64,000 nt of DNA from Bisporella sp. PMI_857 (taxonomy: Eukaryota > Ascomycota > Leotiomycetes > Helotiales > Helotiaceae), in assembly GCA_021307315.1 (NCBI GenBank), contig JAJSPD010000003.1:992001-1056000 (forward strand), written 5' to 3'. The first letter of the stretch is position 1. Each line of letters begins with the position of its first letter. A model generated the notes under the pieces. That model had not been told where the DNA came from, did not search any database, and saw only the letters and a list, made by a program, of their open reading frames with translations. Position numbers and translations under genes: made by a program. Below, piece after piece: positions 31,746-46,047 of the stretch.

Positions 31746-32582
31746 AACTAAATTTGCTAAGCCTGCTACATAATAATCTTCCTTTACAATGGTTTCTTAA
31801 AAACATTATGAGCCATACTGGTTAACCTAGTTTTCAAGTTTTGTAGAAATCTAAACTACTAATACCTTTTGCCCCAATTACTTGTTGGGTATAAACGTAT
31901 TTTACTTCAACTGAGTGCCTGCTCCTCATATCACTTATAGGATGGTCGTGGACCTTGCGATATGCGGGAAGGATGATGCAAGTTTGGGCCTCGAGTTCGA
32001 TTCAACTGTTTTTATCGATGTAGAGCACAGCTGATTAGTTTATAGGCCCGTTTTCCTCCGCTCTCGGTATTTCGAGCATGTGTAGCAACATAGACATGCC
32101 ATACACCAAGTTCTTCGTGATACAGACGCTTTTCAGTCTTTCGCTACTTTGACTTACTAATTTGAATCCATGGTCTCCTGCCAACGGGTAGTATATTATT
32201 TGCAATATGATTATGTCACCATAGAACGTAGTGTCAATGTTTTGCAATATACCATGACTCTAAAGTTAAGAGGCTAGGCTTCTACAATATCTGCAGAGTA
32301 TTTTGTCATGATTGCTTCCACAATACCCTGCTAAGAACTCCGGTTCTGATGAAATTGATGGATTGAAAAGGGTATCGTTGGGAATATACCAAGATGGACA
32401 TTCCCAGAGATTCTACCAGTTTGTTTGGAATATCATACAAGACCGCATCAAATTGAGCGCAGATTGGGTGAAAGTATCTCTCATAAGCACTACAATAAAG
32501 TAAGGCTTGCTGGAAAAAATTATAATCATTTACTTGCCATAATTCATACATACAACTACTATGAACGCAATGGTCGGGATGT
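31746..32582. other. AT-rich spacer
   Basis: This is about 0.8 kb of AT-rich sequence with short frames only. It holds the 3' end of the next minus-strand gene. Confidence 0.45.
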
Positions 32583-33721
32583 TCACCGAGCCTTCGATGG
32601 ACTTGAGATAAAATTGGAATCTCCATCCATTTCATGCCTCGCTTCCGCACTTAACTCTCCAATGACCTGGGAATTTCCAAGTTCAGATGAGCTGGTCCCG
32701 GTCGCATGATAGTGCTCATATGGCAGTGGACCAACCTGTTGTCCTTCATATCCTAGATATGCACTATGCTTCGAATCGGCATGAACTTCTACTGGTGCAG
32801 TAGCTAGAAGACCAGCCTTAGATTTCTTATGTTTGCGCCAAAAGAAAAAGCCGAGCACAGCAGCTATGATGACAACAACAGGAATAGCAACACCCAGGGC
32901 GATGGGAATTGCGCTGGACTTCTTCTCCTCGGAATGTTTCTCAGAGGTGATCGTTGTGGTTGGTGTGGAGTTTTGGGAGGTTTGTATTGCTGCATCACCA
33001 GTCGGGCTTCCATTCATCCCAGTCCCAGTCGTGCTTTCCCTAGAACTGGCGCTCGAACTAAAACTTATCTTGGTGCGTGAACTTGACGCACTTGAAGGAA
33101 CAACACCAATGGTTGTCACGGCGGTGGGTGATCCTGCGAATACAATAACGTTTTGCTGCAAGCTACAGTTCACTTTATCGAGATTTGTATCAATGCAATA
33201 GTACATATCAACATCTACTCCAGTACATTTTCCCATCCCGTCTCCACCTCCCACATTATTAATATTAGGATCTACGCAAAAGGAGGGGCAAGACGAGGAG
33301 CGGAATGTTTTGTCGGTACATGAACCACGGACCTACTTTATTGTTAGATGTGTGCACGAATGTCATAGTTGATAATAGTGCTCCTTGGTTGGAAGGCAAA
33401 TAAAATCTGGAATCATACGTAAGTACTTTGCGAGTTCGCATCAATTGTGTCGGCTTGCCGCATGCAGATATTATTCGAAAGGCAAGCATATCCTACAGCG
33501 CAGCAAGTTGCATGTTCACTAATGTCATTACAAGGAATGTCTCCATTGGTCGCATCCCCATTAGGATAGCTATTTTATGTCAGATTTCACTCAGAATGAG
33601 CCCATCTTCGAATAAAAAGGAACACTCACTAACATGTCGAAAACACGGTCGATAATCGTGCCGAAAAAACAAGGAGCGAGAGGAGGTCCTTGCGAATCAC
33701 GCTGAAATGTTGGGATAGCAT
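32583..33721 (-). CDS. Type I membrane protein with Cys-rich ectodomain
   Basis: Three exons (33630-33721, 33419-33569, 32583-33332) join in phase to 330 residues. Residues 1-29 look like a signal peptide (DLLSLLVFSARLSTVFS). A Cys-rich ectodomain follows with TCYPNGD, IPCND, ATCCAVGYACLSNNIC and two further Cys pairs up to about residue 125. Next come a Ser/Thr-rich stalk, a single span near residues 225-247 (IPIALGVAIPVVVIIAAVLG) and a basic stop-transfer (WRKHKKSK), then a roughly 80-residue cytosolic tail. This layout is common among fungal wall-sensor-like or surface proteins. The exact family is not certain. The tail contains EHYHATG and Ser-rich stretches that could be phosphorylated. 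Confidence 0.85.
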
Positions 33722-35926
33722 TTTGAGCTGAGGATCCAGCGATTTGCTTTCAAGTTGACAGAATGTGAGTGTCGTCCAAAGTCCACGAGAATATTTTGGA
33801 GCAGAAATCAGGCAACATGAAACACTTCAATAGCCCGCGCCAAATCCTTCGATATCATGTCCGGAACCATGTCAGGGATCTTATTCTTGTATGGAAGGAG
33901 TAAGCATTAATCGCCAAGCCAAGAGCCACATCGTATCTTCTATGCCTTCGTTTCTGTTTCTAACCAATAATTATCTGCGTCTGAGCAATTACGCTCTTTG
34001 GCTGAGGACCACCCAAACACGGAGTGGGAGTCTTATGAATATTGACGAATGAGGTGGTGTGGCGTAGCGGTTAGGCGGCAAGCCCCAAATCCCTCCAGGT
34101 AATATATCTAGGCTGTGATCCACAGAAGAAATAGGTCCCATAGATGCACAATAACAAACAGTGGAGATCTTGTTAAAGGAGAGGAAATGTCGATTGAATT
34201 ATAATCCTTGGAAGCTTGAGTCAAAACAAGCAGCAAAGTGGGCTGTGGGTTTGAAACAAGTGGCGGCCGCTGCTGGCATTAGTTTCATGGCGACGGACCC
34301 CAATGACATGGAGACTGAAAGGCCAGTAGTATGGTTATCCTTTGTGCTCAAACTAAAGAGTTGAAACTTTGATTCAACCTAGAATGTTTTGCACAGTTAA
34401 TTAAGTTATATCCACTGCAATGAAGCTATTCCATACCCTATTGCATTTGTGACTACCTCATGCTCTTCTGAGGTCGATAGCACGAGGTGAAGCCTCTTCT
34501 TGAGTTACGTCAAGTTTTGTCCGCAATCTTTGTACTTGATGCTATTGCGTTGCTTTCATTTAGACTCAATTGAGTTATAAAATGTGAAAAGGCCAGCCAG
34601 GTTGTGAAACGCCACCTCGAACGTAGCCCTTGGCTCTTTCTATTCCTGGATTTCAGAGATATAACATCAATTAGATAAACATTACAAGCTGGCACTCATC
34701 ACGAGTGGTGCTCAAAATGGAGATTCAAGTTCGTCCATCCAGCCTATAAAAATTTCTGAACAATCCTTTTGCAGCAACAATCTACCTCCTGAATAGCTTT
34801 CTTTCTGTCATCATGATCAAGGCATAGAAGATGGGAGCCGATGCTGTTAAGCTTGCGAATCCTACCAGCTGCAGGGTTTTTTTTAATCCGCATAATGACG
34901 AAAATGTGTGAATGGCACTAGGAATTGCTGTCAAATTTGAGGTAGGCACATTGAGTGTCATCAAAGGATATTGCCGCATCCGGATACGACATTCGGTGTT
35001 TGGAAGCAGAGTGGCATAGGAAGAGAATCTAGCTTATATGAATTAAGGATATTTTGGCAAGAGAAGGGCATTAACAATGCTATATAATAAAAGCGTCAGG
35101 ATACTGTTGTGAAGATGAAGTCAACCTTTTATTCTTCGGAATGCTAGTTGCTAGGTTGTTATGGAAGGTATGCAATAAATGACGGAAGCTTAAGACATTT
35201 ATTAATAAACACAAGTTCAGATAATTCTATATCGCAGTATTGAGTTTTACAAGGTTTGGTAGATAAATCAGGCCTTATTTGGGGCTCATCATTGGTGAAA
35301 GAAAGAGTAACCACAGGTGGGTTTGAGCCTTCTTCTCTCTGAAACCTAGCTGAACCTAGTTTCTCTTCTTAGCATCTGATCTGCCTCAATGACGGCTTTA
35401 ATAATTTTTTCTTTCCTGATTATAGTATTGCTTAAATCTGGAGGTCTTCTCTTTACGCAAAATAGGCGTGTTCTTACTTCTTATTCAAGGATCTCACGAA
35501 GATCCCCCGACCCAAGCAAAGGGAGCCAAGACGCTAACCCCTTGTTACCCGCCTACTTTCCCTGTCATACCAACGTCATTCTGTGACCAGGGTTATCAGC
35601 GAACGATCTATAGGCTCCTCGACTAAACGAAACGAAAATCAGGAAACGCTCCCTTGAAAGATGATGGTTGAGTAAACATCATCCCGAGTCGTGACCAAGT
35701 TACCATGTAGGTTATACGAGGGCGACCTGCTTTCATGCCTGTTTATTATAGCCGTGGAGTTCGCCATTTGTTCGTCACCGTACCTTCGTACTTTACTTCA
35801 TGCTCTTATTCTAAACTGGCCATTCCTACTTCAATCACTTTGATATTTTCCTCCCCAAGTATATTGAAATGAATAAGTTCCTAACATATACAATGCGATA
35901 ACCTTGCTGAAGCACAAACTTCCAAC
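33722..35926. other. Long spacer, mostly uninformative
   Basis: About 2.2 kb. A minus-strand frame at 34782-34979 (65 residues with one hydrophobic stretch near its end) is the only frame that might be a small protein. I give it little weight. A tRNA-like A-box near 34055-34075 lacks a matching B-box. The last 150 bases before the CAP gene are a plausible leader. Confidence 0.35.
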
Positions 35927-36890
35927 ATGCTTCCACTACTCCCATCATCATTCCTAATCCTCCTCCTCCTCCTCACTCAAATCACTACCGCAACTCCAGC
36001 AGACGCGGTTAAGACAATCACCGTTTCCGCGGCCCCAACGCCTACCTCGCCATCCTATCTTTCAGATACTACCTTTCAAAATACCATTCTCGCAGCACAT
36101 AACTTTTACCGAGCCCAACATGCTGCCGGCGCTCTGACATACAACTCCACGTTAGCCAAATTTGCAGCGGACTACGCCAAGGACTGTAAATTCAAACACA
36201 GCGGGGGACCATATGGCGAAAATCTGGCAGCGGGATATGCGAACGTCACTGCGGCGGTAGACGGCTGGGGCGGCGAGCGCAGGAAGTATAATTGGAAGAA
36301 ACCAGGGTTCAGTGAGGGGACGGGCCATTTCACGCAGCTTGTTTGGAGCAATACCACGTCTGTGGGCTGTGGGCGGGTGGCTTGCGACGGGGACAACGGT
36401 TTGTCTTCTATTCCTTTCCTCTGCCTGCTTCCTACATCCAAAATCCTCCTCCATTCCAACTTTACCTCTTAGAGACATGGATTGATGAACTAACGTGGGG
36501 ATAGACACCCCGGGATATTACATCGTCTGCGAATACGCTCCTCAGGGAAACGTGAATGGGGAGAAGAATCAGTTCTATAAGGATAATGTGAAACAGCAAG
36601 TCAGCGGGAAGAGTACGGATACGGTGCCTAAAACGCTAGGCGAGAATGGGACAGTTGTTGCGGATGTACCGACTAGCACGAGTTCTGCAGCGGCGGCCAG
36701 AAAGACTATATGGAGTAAGTTTGCTGACTCTCTTTATTTGTTTCTGAGTCGGCGGCGGGATCCTGATACCCTGGGATTCTTGCCACCGTTAGACCTGCAT
36801 TCCTATTCTTCGTATTTGAATGAGCACTAATAAGTAAAACTAGGCGCTGGCGTTGTTGGAGCAGTCGGCCTTGGTCTTCTGGCTGTCTAG
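35927..36890 (+). CDS. CAP/PR-1-like secreted protein with probable GPI anchor
   Basis: Exons 35927-36398, 36505-36714 and 36844-36890 join in phase to 242 residues. The start is a signal peptide (MLPLLPSSFLILLLLLTQIT, cleavage near the following Ala/Thr). The CAP domain spans about 45-190: the AAHNFYRAQH helix with the cavity histidine, CAP1 signature GHFTQLVWS and CAP2 signature YYIVCEYAPQGN. After a Ser/Thr-rich linker the last exon encodes GAVGLGLLAV, so the protein ends in a small-residue plus hydrophobic tail typical of GPI attachment. PR-1-like proteins in yeasts bind sterols and lipids and are exported; in plant-infecting fungi some act at the host interface. Whether this one does is unknown. 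Confidence 0.9.
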
Positions 36891-38236
36891 GCTCAGATCC
36901 GTGGCTTCCTTCTTGTATTTATATATTGCTGGCATTGCTGATACCCATGTACTTGGTAATTTCGCCTTTTTTTAACGATATCCACGAATTGTATGATCTA
37001 TCATAAATCTCTAAAAAGTGCCTTTATGACTCTGCTCGCTTATTAATGCCTTTTCGTAAGCTTTAATACCATAGATTGACAAGCAGACATACTGATGTCG
37101 TTGAGAATCCATGCTACCTCTCTTATTCTAGCATCCAAACAACCTCGATTTACCATACGGGAGCAGTTCTACAACATATACTTGAAGCAAGGTAGTGATA
37201 GGCTCAAGGAGTAAAGGCAAACATAGAAACTAGCCTCCCCGTTACAGCCTTGCCTAGGCAGTCGTGCGGCGAGGAGTTCTGCATCCCTCAGTATTCAACA
37301 ACGGCTTACACCAATCCAACCGCTTCCAAGGCTGGCTGGAGGATCTTGGGCCCTGAAACATCAGTAATAGTCTCGAAGCCAAATGCCGTGAGATAATTCG
37401 GCAAATGCGAGATGATCGCTTTGGAGGGAGAGGCTGACGAGCATCGCTGGGAATGGAGAACTGGATGATAATATTAGAGAAGTGGCTGAGCAAGCTGTGA
37501 GCGCGACGGATGGGATTCAGAAAGGCATTTAAAAGGACAGAAGAACTGCATTTAAAGATCTAGCGAATCGTTATCTATTTCCTCCCTTCTTACAAAAACC
37601 GGCGCATTGCCATTCTGAATCTTATGCTTGTTTGTCCGCTTGGGAGTGATATACGTAAACTCGCTTATTTCAGGGGTATTCGGTGGGTCAAAATCGAACT
37701 GGAATCCCAATCGTGAAGGTATGATTTAAGCCATGATGATCAGTTCTCTGGACAGGCGCTTTGTAGATGGCCAAATTTACCAAAATGAAGTCTCGGGCAA
37801 ACGGAAAAGGTTAAAGGTATTCAATCAAATTTTTGGCGTTTATTCGTAGTCCCTACCAAACCTTCAGCTTTGATTCAAGGTGCTGGAAAAGCTGCGTTAT
37901 CCTTGACAAGCCATTAGATCCACGGCATATGCTCAATATGCGCTTTCTATGTATCAACAGCTCATATAGACCCTCAACGCTTTCGTACTTGTGCCGCCGG
38001 GAAGAGCTTCTCTGGAATGGTACTTTTCATCATATAGAATTGAGGCGACGTTATGAATTGCATTTTCGTATAACGATAAGCCTATCTACACAGGAGAATG
38101 TTTAACAACATAGCCTTATCGCTTTTAAAGGCGTGCTAGGCTCGCGTCAGGATTTTTGGTAGGAAAGGCTCCCTCACACCCAAATTTTTGTCAGCAGAAC
38201 TGCAAAACACACCAAAGCGGAAAACCAAACACCGCC
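36891..38236. other. Intergenic, no gene supported
   Basis: This is about 1.3 kb with short frames. Protein-like scraps around 37260-37490 are interrupted by stops in every frame and cannot be assigned. Confidence 0.4.
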
Positions 38237-39469
38237 ATGAAACTGGAGAATTTCGGACCATCAAGGATTCGTCCCAAGCCTGGGAATATGGAAGATCGAT
38301 ATGGCAATATGGCAGGTTTCAATCTTGCTGGTGACCTGACTAAGGTTAAAGTCGAAGAAGAAGAGCCAGCGATGGGCTTAAATTATTTTGAGCGGCAAAT
38401 CCCCATTAAAACCGAGGCTTTGCCTGACGAAGCACTTGCAAAGGCTATCAAGAGAGAGATAGAATATTTTAAAGAAGATCTAGGTCGATATGCTCTCGGC
38501 GATTTTCTTCTTGCTAATAAACCAGCTCGCGTCATTGAGCACACGCGTGGTATCCGCCTAGCTCGTAGCTCTGATGGACACGTCGTCAAGAGTCGCTCCA
38601 AACCTAAGAAGGCACAATCTACTACTCGCATTAAACTTGAGGAGCAGGACAACAACGGAATACCTCTTGGTCCCGCAGCGTGGGTCGCAGAGAGTCGCGG
38701 TTACGAGAAAAGAGGTGAAGTTGTTGATTACATTCGAAACATCGAGGAAGCTAGGCACGACGTATTTGGTATCGAAGATGGCTCAGCCAACATTCGGGAA
38801 GGCACGGCAGCTCGAGATATCTTCAAGGTAAGAAGAAGAGGCTGCTCAATTAACTTCACTAAAGCTTGAATACGATCACAACTGATATTTCTCCAACAGT
38901 GGCACCTTTCACACCTCGACGAGAACCACGACTTCACCAAGAACGAGATCAAGTACTTTCAGCTCCAAGTCTCTCTCCACTCAGCCATCTACCGCCTCAA
39001 AAGCATCGAACACGACGACGGGAGCCAAAGCTCTCCACTCACTAAGCTAGCCAGCACCTACGGGCAATACTCGCGCATCTTTGGATGGTTCGCCAACATC
39101 CTCAAAGGGAACGGCATATGGACTTCTAAGACACTCTTAGACGAAGCGGCCATGGCCGATATTTACGAGCGGGAGTATACCGGGAAGGGAAGCGGGCCGC
39201 CCATTAGCAGGAAGTACATGACGCCCGAGGAAGAGCTGAGACGGGCTGTTGAGAAAAGAAATTATAAGTTCGAGCTCGCTCAGAAGGAACGCAGGGAGGC
39301 GAAGGGTATCAAGTCCGAGATCGCGGGTGGGCAGAGGCTGAAGACCAAAAAGGGAAAGAGGTCCAGGGAACTGGATTATGGAGAAGAATTGAGCAAGGGA
39401 ATGAGGGAGCCACGAATCAAGAAGGAAGATGACGGTTGTGGTGATCGTGATTACGCCATGGAGACGTGA
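38237..39469 (+). CDS. Hypothetical protein with repeated SUMO-type motifs
   Basis: Exon 1 (38237-38827) and exon 2 (38900-39469) join through a 72-nt phase-0 intron (GTAAGA donor, AACTGAT branch, CAACAG acceptor) to give 386 residues. The start is the ATG followed by MKLENFG. No enzymatic domain is visible. The central part is helical and charged. The C terminus is Lys/Arg-rich with a nuclear-localisation-like KTKKGKRSR. At least six matches to the SUMO consensus (hydrophobic-K-x-E) are spread along it: VKVE, IKTE, IKRE, IKLE, IKSE and IKKE. A nuclear chromatin-linked protein is plausible. No family is recognised. Confidence 0.8.
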
Positions 39470-42108
<2,639 letters not shown>

Positions 42109-43980
42109 AGCGAAAGGTAGAGTAAGGAATGCATGGAGAGCTATGGCGATGCTTAAAGCTATCCCTGCGCTTCCGCTTGATGCAGCTTGGGGTTAGCTTT
42201 CCGTTAGCTGGAGCCCCTGCAGCCCTATGTAGACCTGCCATAGATGATGGCACGTGAGGAATTTGCATCATCATGAGCGACTTGCTAGGAATATATTTCG
42301 ATGTATGAACAGTTTCATTATGAACTCTACACTAAAAGTATTGAGATGGATCTTTTAGGCCCGGTGCCCTGAAGTAGATGCTGCTATTCAATGCACGAGG
42401 CTACATCCGTCATCAACCTTCATTATACTTGTTGATCTTTCACAACACAAACCTCTTCAAAAAAGAGTCTTATACCTGGCGCAAGCTCTGAATTCGCTTT
42501 TGTTGCAGATTGAAATCTACCTCTGTAAATCTGCTTGCTTCGATGAATTTATTGTTGAAGTATCCAAATACTTTGAGCTGGGGCATGCTAGGTCTGCTGT
42601 CAAAGGAGATCAACACCGATCGGAGGATCTCCACATGGGATCCAAAATAGCCATAGCCTTTGACAGTTCGTATAACTCGAAGGATAGCTTCATGGGTTTC
42701 GCCACCATGAAGGAAACACATGTATTGGGCACAATTGGCCGTCTCAGGTACCCTTTTGATTGCCGATACGCCGCACTGCTCAGCCCGCTGGAAAGGGGGT
42801 GGGATGGTGTTTCTATCAAATGTTAGGTTTGCATCAAAAGCTCTCGGCCTAATATCCAAGGCAATGCATGCGACTTGATGCTGGGCTGAGGCGGTATTTA
42901 TAAATCCTAGGAGGTGTCGGAAACCACATTTTCTTCCCACGCACACAAAATAGCTCCTCGTGGAGGATGCTCTGCTGTCATCCCAACGTGAAACAAAACA
43001 ATTCCAAATGCTTCCTTCCTATAAAGCTTGATGAGCCTGAAACAGCGTCATGGTGCCAATATTTTTTGTTGTTCTCGTCTCTACTTAGGTCTCCGCAATC
43101 TTTCGCCGTTGATATGCTTGATGCAGTGCTATATTGAATTTTGATTTTAACCTGTCAAGGAGCCTGTTCAATATTCTCGATATGAAAAGATCAATGGACA
43201 GATATCATATGCACACTAACATAAGGTTACGGTGCGCCAAATACACACTTCCCGTATATGCCGTTTAAAGTTGTCGAGGCTGAGAATGCGATGGAGCAAT
43301 GGCTGATCATTGGCATGATGGTTCCCAAGCGAGATCAACAACCGCATATCCAGCTTCTTGGTCGCATATAATAATGCATTATTGATCGATGATTGGACCT
43401 GAAAGCTGATCGTCCCAGCTTGTACAAAGAAGCCCAGTGTCGGCCCCCCGACTTCCGCTGATATACGTCAGCTGTGATGGGCTGGAGGTTTATTGCCATC
43501 GCCCTTTGCGTGGCATGATGACATGATTGTGTTAGATAGATAAAGAAGAATGATGTCCAGCATACCAAATGGCTTTGTTGAGGAAGAGGCGGGTTACTAT
43601 TTTTGCAAAAAAAAATTCTGTGCAGCGCTGCTCCTTTGTCGCAGGAAATTATAGAAATTTGATAAGATTTTTGTCGGCAAGGTTGCGGACATTTATCTTT
43701 GCCCTGGATCCTGGAGACGCAGCGTGCAACAGCCATTGCTCCTCACGGCTGGGTATTTTAGAGACCAATAAGAAACATACCAAGCACGCCCCAAAGAGTC
43801 GCCGACTTCAAGCTTGGACATAAGCTTACAAGCCCCGCTCATTACGATTGTACAACATCCATCCACCTCCTCGCCCCCAGAAATTTCACATTTCAAAGCA
43901 AACCCGCGATTTGCATTCAAAATACGAACATCGAACATCCTTCGAGAACGGCCGCAGAATCGACACCAGGCGACGCCAAC
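42109..43980. other. Spacer with one doubtful frame
   Basis: This is about 1.9 kb between two divergent genes. A minus-strand frame at 42470-42946 (158 residues) overlaps an antisense frame of 108 residues. Neither has a recognisable domain, so I do not call a gene. The last 150 bases are a C/A-rich leader of the DUF7053 gene. Confidence 0.35.
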
Positions 43981-44970
43981 ATGTCGAAAAAAACGCAATT
44001 CACGACCATCACACCCTTGACACAGGGAATTACCCGGGAGACAGTGCTATCAACACTACACGATCATCTGGAGATGATTGACCTTAACCCAGCCCACGAC
44101 AGCCGGAATATGATCAAACCACCTCCAGAAGCATCGCCGGAAGAATATCACTGTCAGTGGTATCAGATCACTGATAAAATTTCTTATCTGCCGGGTGTGA
44201 AGGGACAGGTCCATTTCAAATCCTGCTTTCACGATCTCCATAATGGAGTACAAGTCCATGTATTGGCACCGATGGGACTAGACATAAAGCAGAAATGGAC
44301 TTTGGCAGGAAATTTACCAGGTGAACCTGTACAGCCACCTGAAATTGGCATAGGCGCACCAGTATCCGGTCTTTATCTGAGAGAAGATGTGGAGATTAAG
44401 TGCAATATCATGGTTACCAGATTTGTGAAGAAACAATTAAAGGATGCTTTGAAGACGTTGGTTGATAGGCTCCTAGTCAAATCGCAGCTTCAAGAAGCTG
44501 TTGCCGCGAACCAGCGACTTATACATGATAATTCTCAGTATGCGCAACACCCACCTACCCCGAACGTCGCAGAGCTTTCAACGCCAGGAATGAATACATA
44601 TGGAGGACATTCACCTCCAATGTCCCCCCCACTATCACCAGCAACGAGTCCAATCAAGTCTATGAGCCTCATGAGCCAGGCTGTAAGGAGTTCAGCAATA
44701 CTTCAAAATCAGTTACAAACTCCGCAACAACCCAATTCGGCACCATTACAAGGACAGCAAAGACCTGAATGGGCACAAGGGGCGCCATCGCCTCCTTTGG
44801 GAATAAAGATGCAGCATAGATCATCGCTCCCGCCGTTGCCCAACTATAATCCAGCGGACTATGCACCTGTGCAAGCAGTGGAGATGGATGCAAATCAAAG
44901 ATATGCGCAACAGCATAAACAGTGGCAGCAACAGTATGGGCCGCCTTCAGGTTATGCTGAGTTGCAGTGA
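43981..44970 (+). CDS. DUF7053 domain protein
   Basis: This single-exon frame has 329 residues and begins MSKKTQFTTITPLTQGITRE. Residues 1-165 match the fungal DUF7053 domain, with DHLEMIDLNP near 30, EYHCQWYQITDKISYLPG near 55, CFHDLHNGVQVHVLAPMGLD near 80 and KWTLAGNLPGEP. The fold is thought to be START/SRPBCC-like, so a lipid or hydrophobic ligand is possible but not shown. The C-terminal half is Pro/Gln/Ser-rich (HSPPMSPPLSPATSPI and polyglutamine-like stretches), probably disordered and phosphorylated. It is cytosolic by appearance, with no signal peptide or membrane span. Confidence 0.88.
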   Translation: MSKKTQFTTITPLTQGITRETVLSTLHDHLEMIDLNPAHDSRNMIKPPPEASPEEYHCQWYQITDKISYLPGVKGQVHFKSCFHDLHNGVQVHVLAPMGLDIKQKWTLAGNLPGEPVQPPEIGIGAPVSGLYLREDVEIKCNIMVTRFVKKQLKDALKTLVDRLLVKSQLQEAVAANQRLIHDNSQYAQHPPTPNVAELSTPGMNTYGGHSPPMSPPLSPATSPIKSMSLMSQAVRSSAILQNQLQTPQQPNSAPLQGQQRPEWAQGAPSPPLGIKMQHRSSLPPLPNYNPADYAPVQAVEMDANQRYAQQHKQWQQQYGPPSGYAELQ

Positions 44971-46047
44971 GCATGGCCAATTTTAGTAGAGAGGTCAAAT
45001 AACGCTCAGCTGAGGCGAAGAGCACATTCCATTTGTCAATGATGCGTTCAGCAGAACAATATAGTCAAGCTGCTATTGAGGAGGGGGAGGAGGAAGAACA
45101 GGCTCCAAGGGCAAAGTTAGGTGAGGTAGAAGCGGCTGACAGCAGAGGGCTGACCCGCAGATAAGAATCGTGAAGCGATTTTGTGGGGGATCTAAGTGTC
45201 GTAGAGGGATTGAACAGTTTGATAAATTTGGCGAGGCTTTTCGAAGGAAAGGTTGGAGGATCTTGCTTCGATGTTATATCGCGGTTGAGCGAGCGGGTCA
45301 TTTACTTGAACTTAGTGGCGCAGAATACCCATGGAATTGATTGATATCCAACGTTGTGCCGCTTTCCAAATGATTTTATTGGTACCGTTTCATGAACTGA
45401 TGACCCGAATTAGCCAGCCTCGCTGTTCCTCTACGATGCATGGTGATGAATGGTCTGGGGAACATGAGGGGCGTCACGTGCAGTAGGATTTATACTAGAA
45501 AACGTGACAATTGAGGGAAGGATTTCCAATTCTAGGGTTTGGAGAGGATCCTAATCGCTTGTTCAGACCAATTGAAGCAACCATTTCAGCTTGAAACTGG
45601 CATGACTGTTGGTGATTATGTAAACGGGGTCTGTTCAGAGGATGAAGTTAAGCGGGAGGCTGGCAGGCGCAGCATCTTCCTTCAACGGTACGACGGATTG
45701 ATCATCGCCATTTGCGGATGAGGCTCAGAGATCCTCCCTCACCAACACTACCTGCTCTGGTGAGAGACCACTCATACTGCGACTTGAGACTATTCCACGG
45801 TTCAAGCTAGACGATTGGCAAGGTAAGCATAGATCTATATGTAGGTACGGTTCTCCGCTAGCCGCTGACTCTCCATTACTTCCCTTCTCTGCATATATAT
45901 CCTAACATGTCTTTCCGTTATGGTCAAATGGTATTGTCTTGAACTCAGCTGCTGTGTCCCTAATTGCACCGCGCCCTGCTTCCACCAACGGATATCCATT
46001 GACCGTGCGATATTCGACTTCGCCAACGAGATTCATAGCAGCGCATT
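44971..46047. other. Spacer, one weak minus-strand frame
   Basis: A 78-residue minus-strand frame (45065-45301) rich in Ser and Leu lies here, with no domain and no convincing leader. The last 150 bases are pyrimidine-rich and precede the overlapping frames. Confidence 0.35.

Noticed and set aside
34050..34130. tRNA-like A-box (TGGCGTAGCGGTTA)
   Set aside because: No matching B-box or acceptor stem could be found; the cloverleaf does not close.
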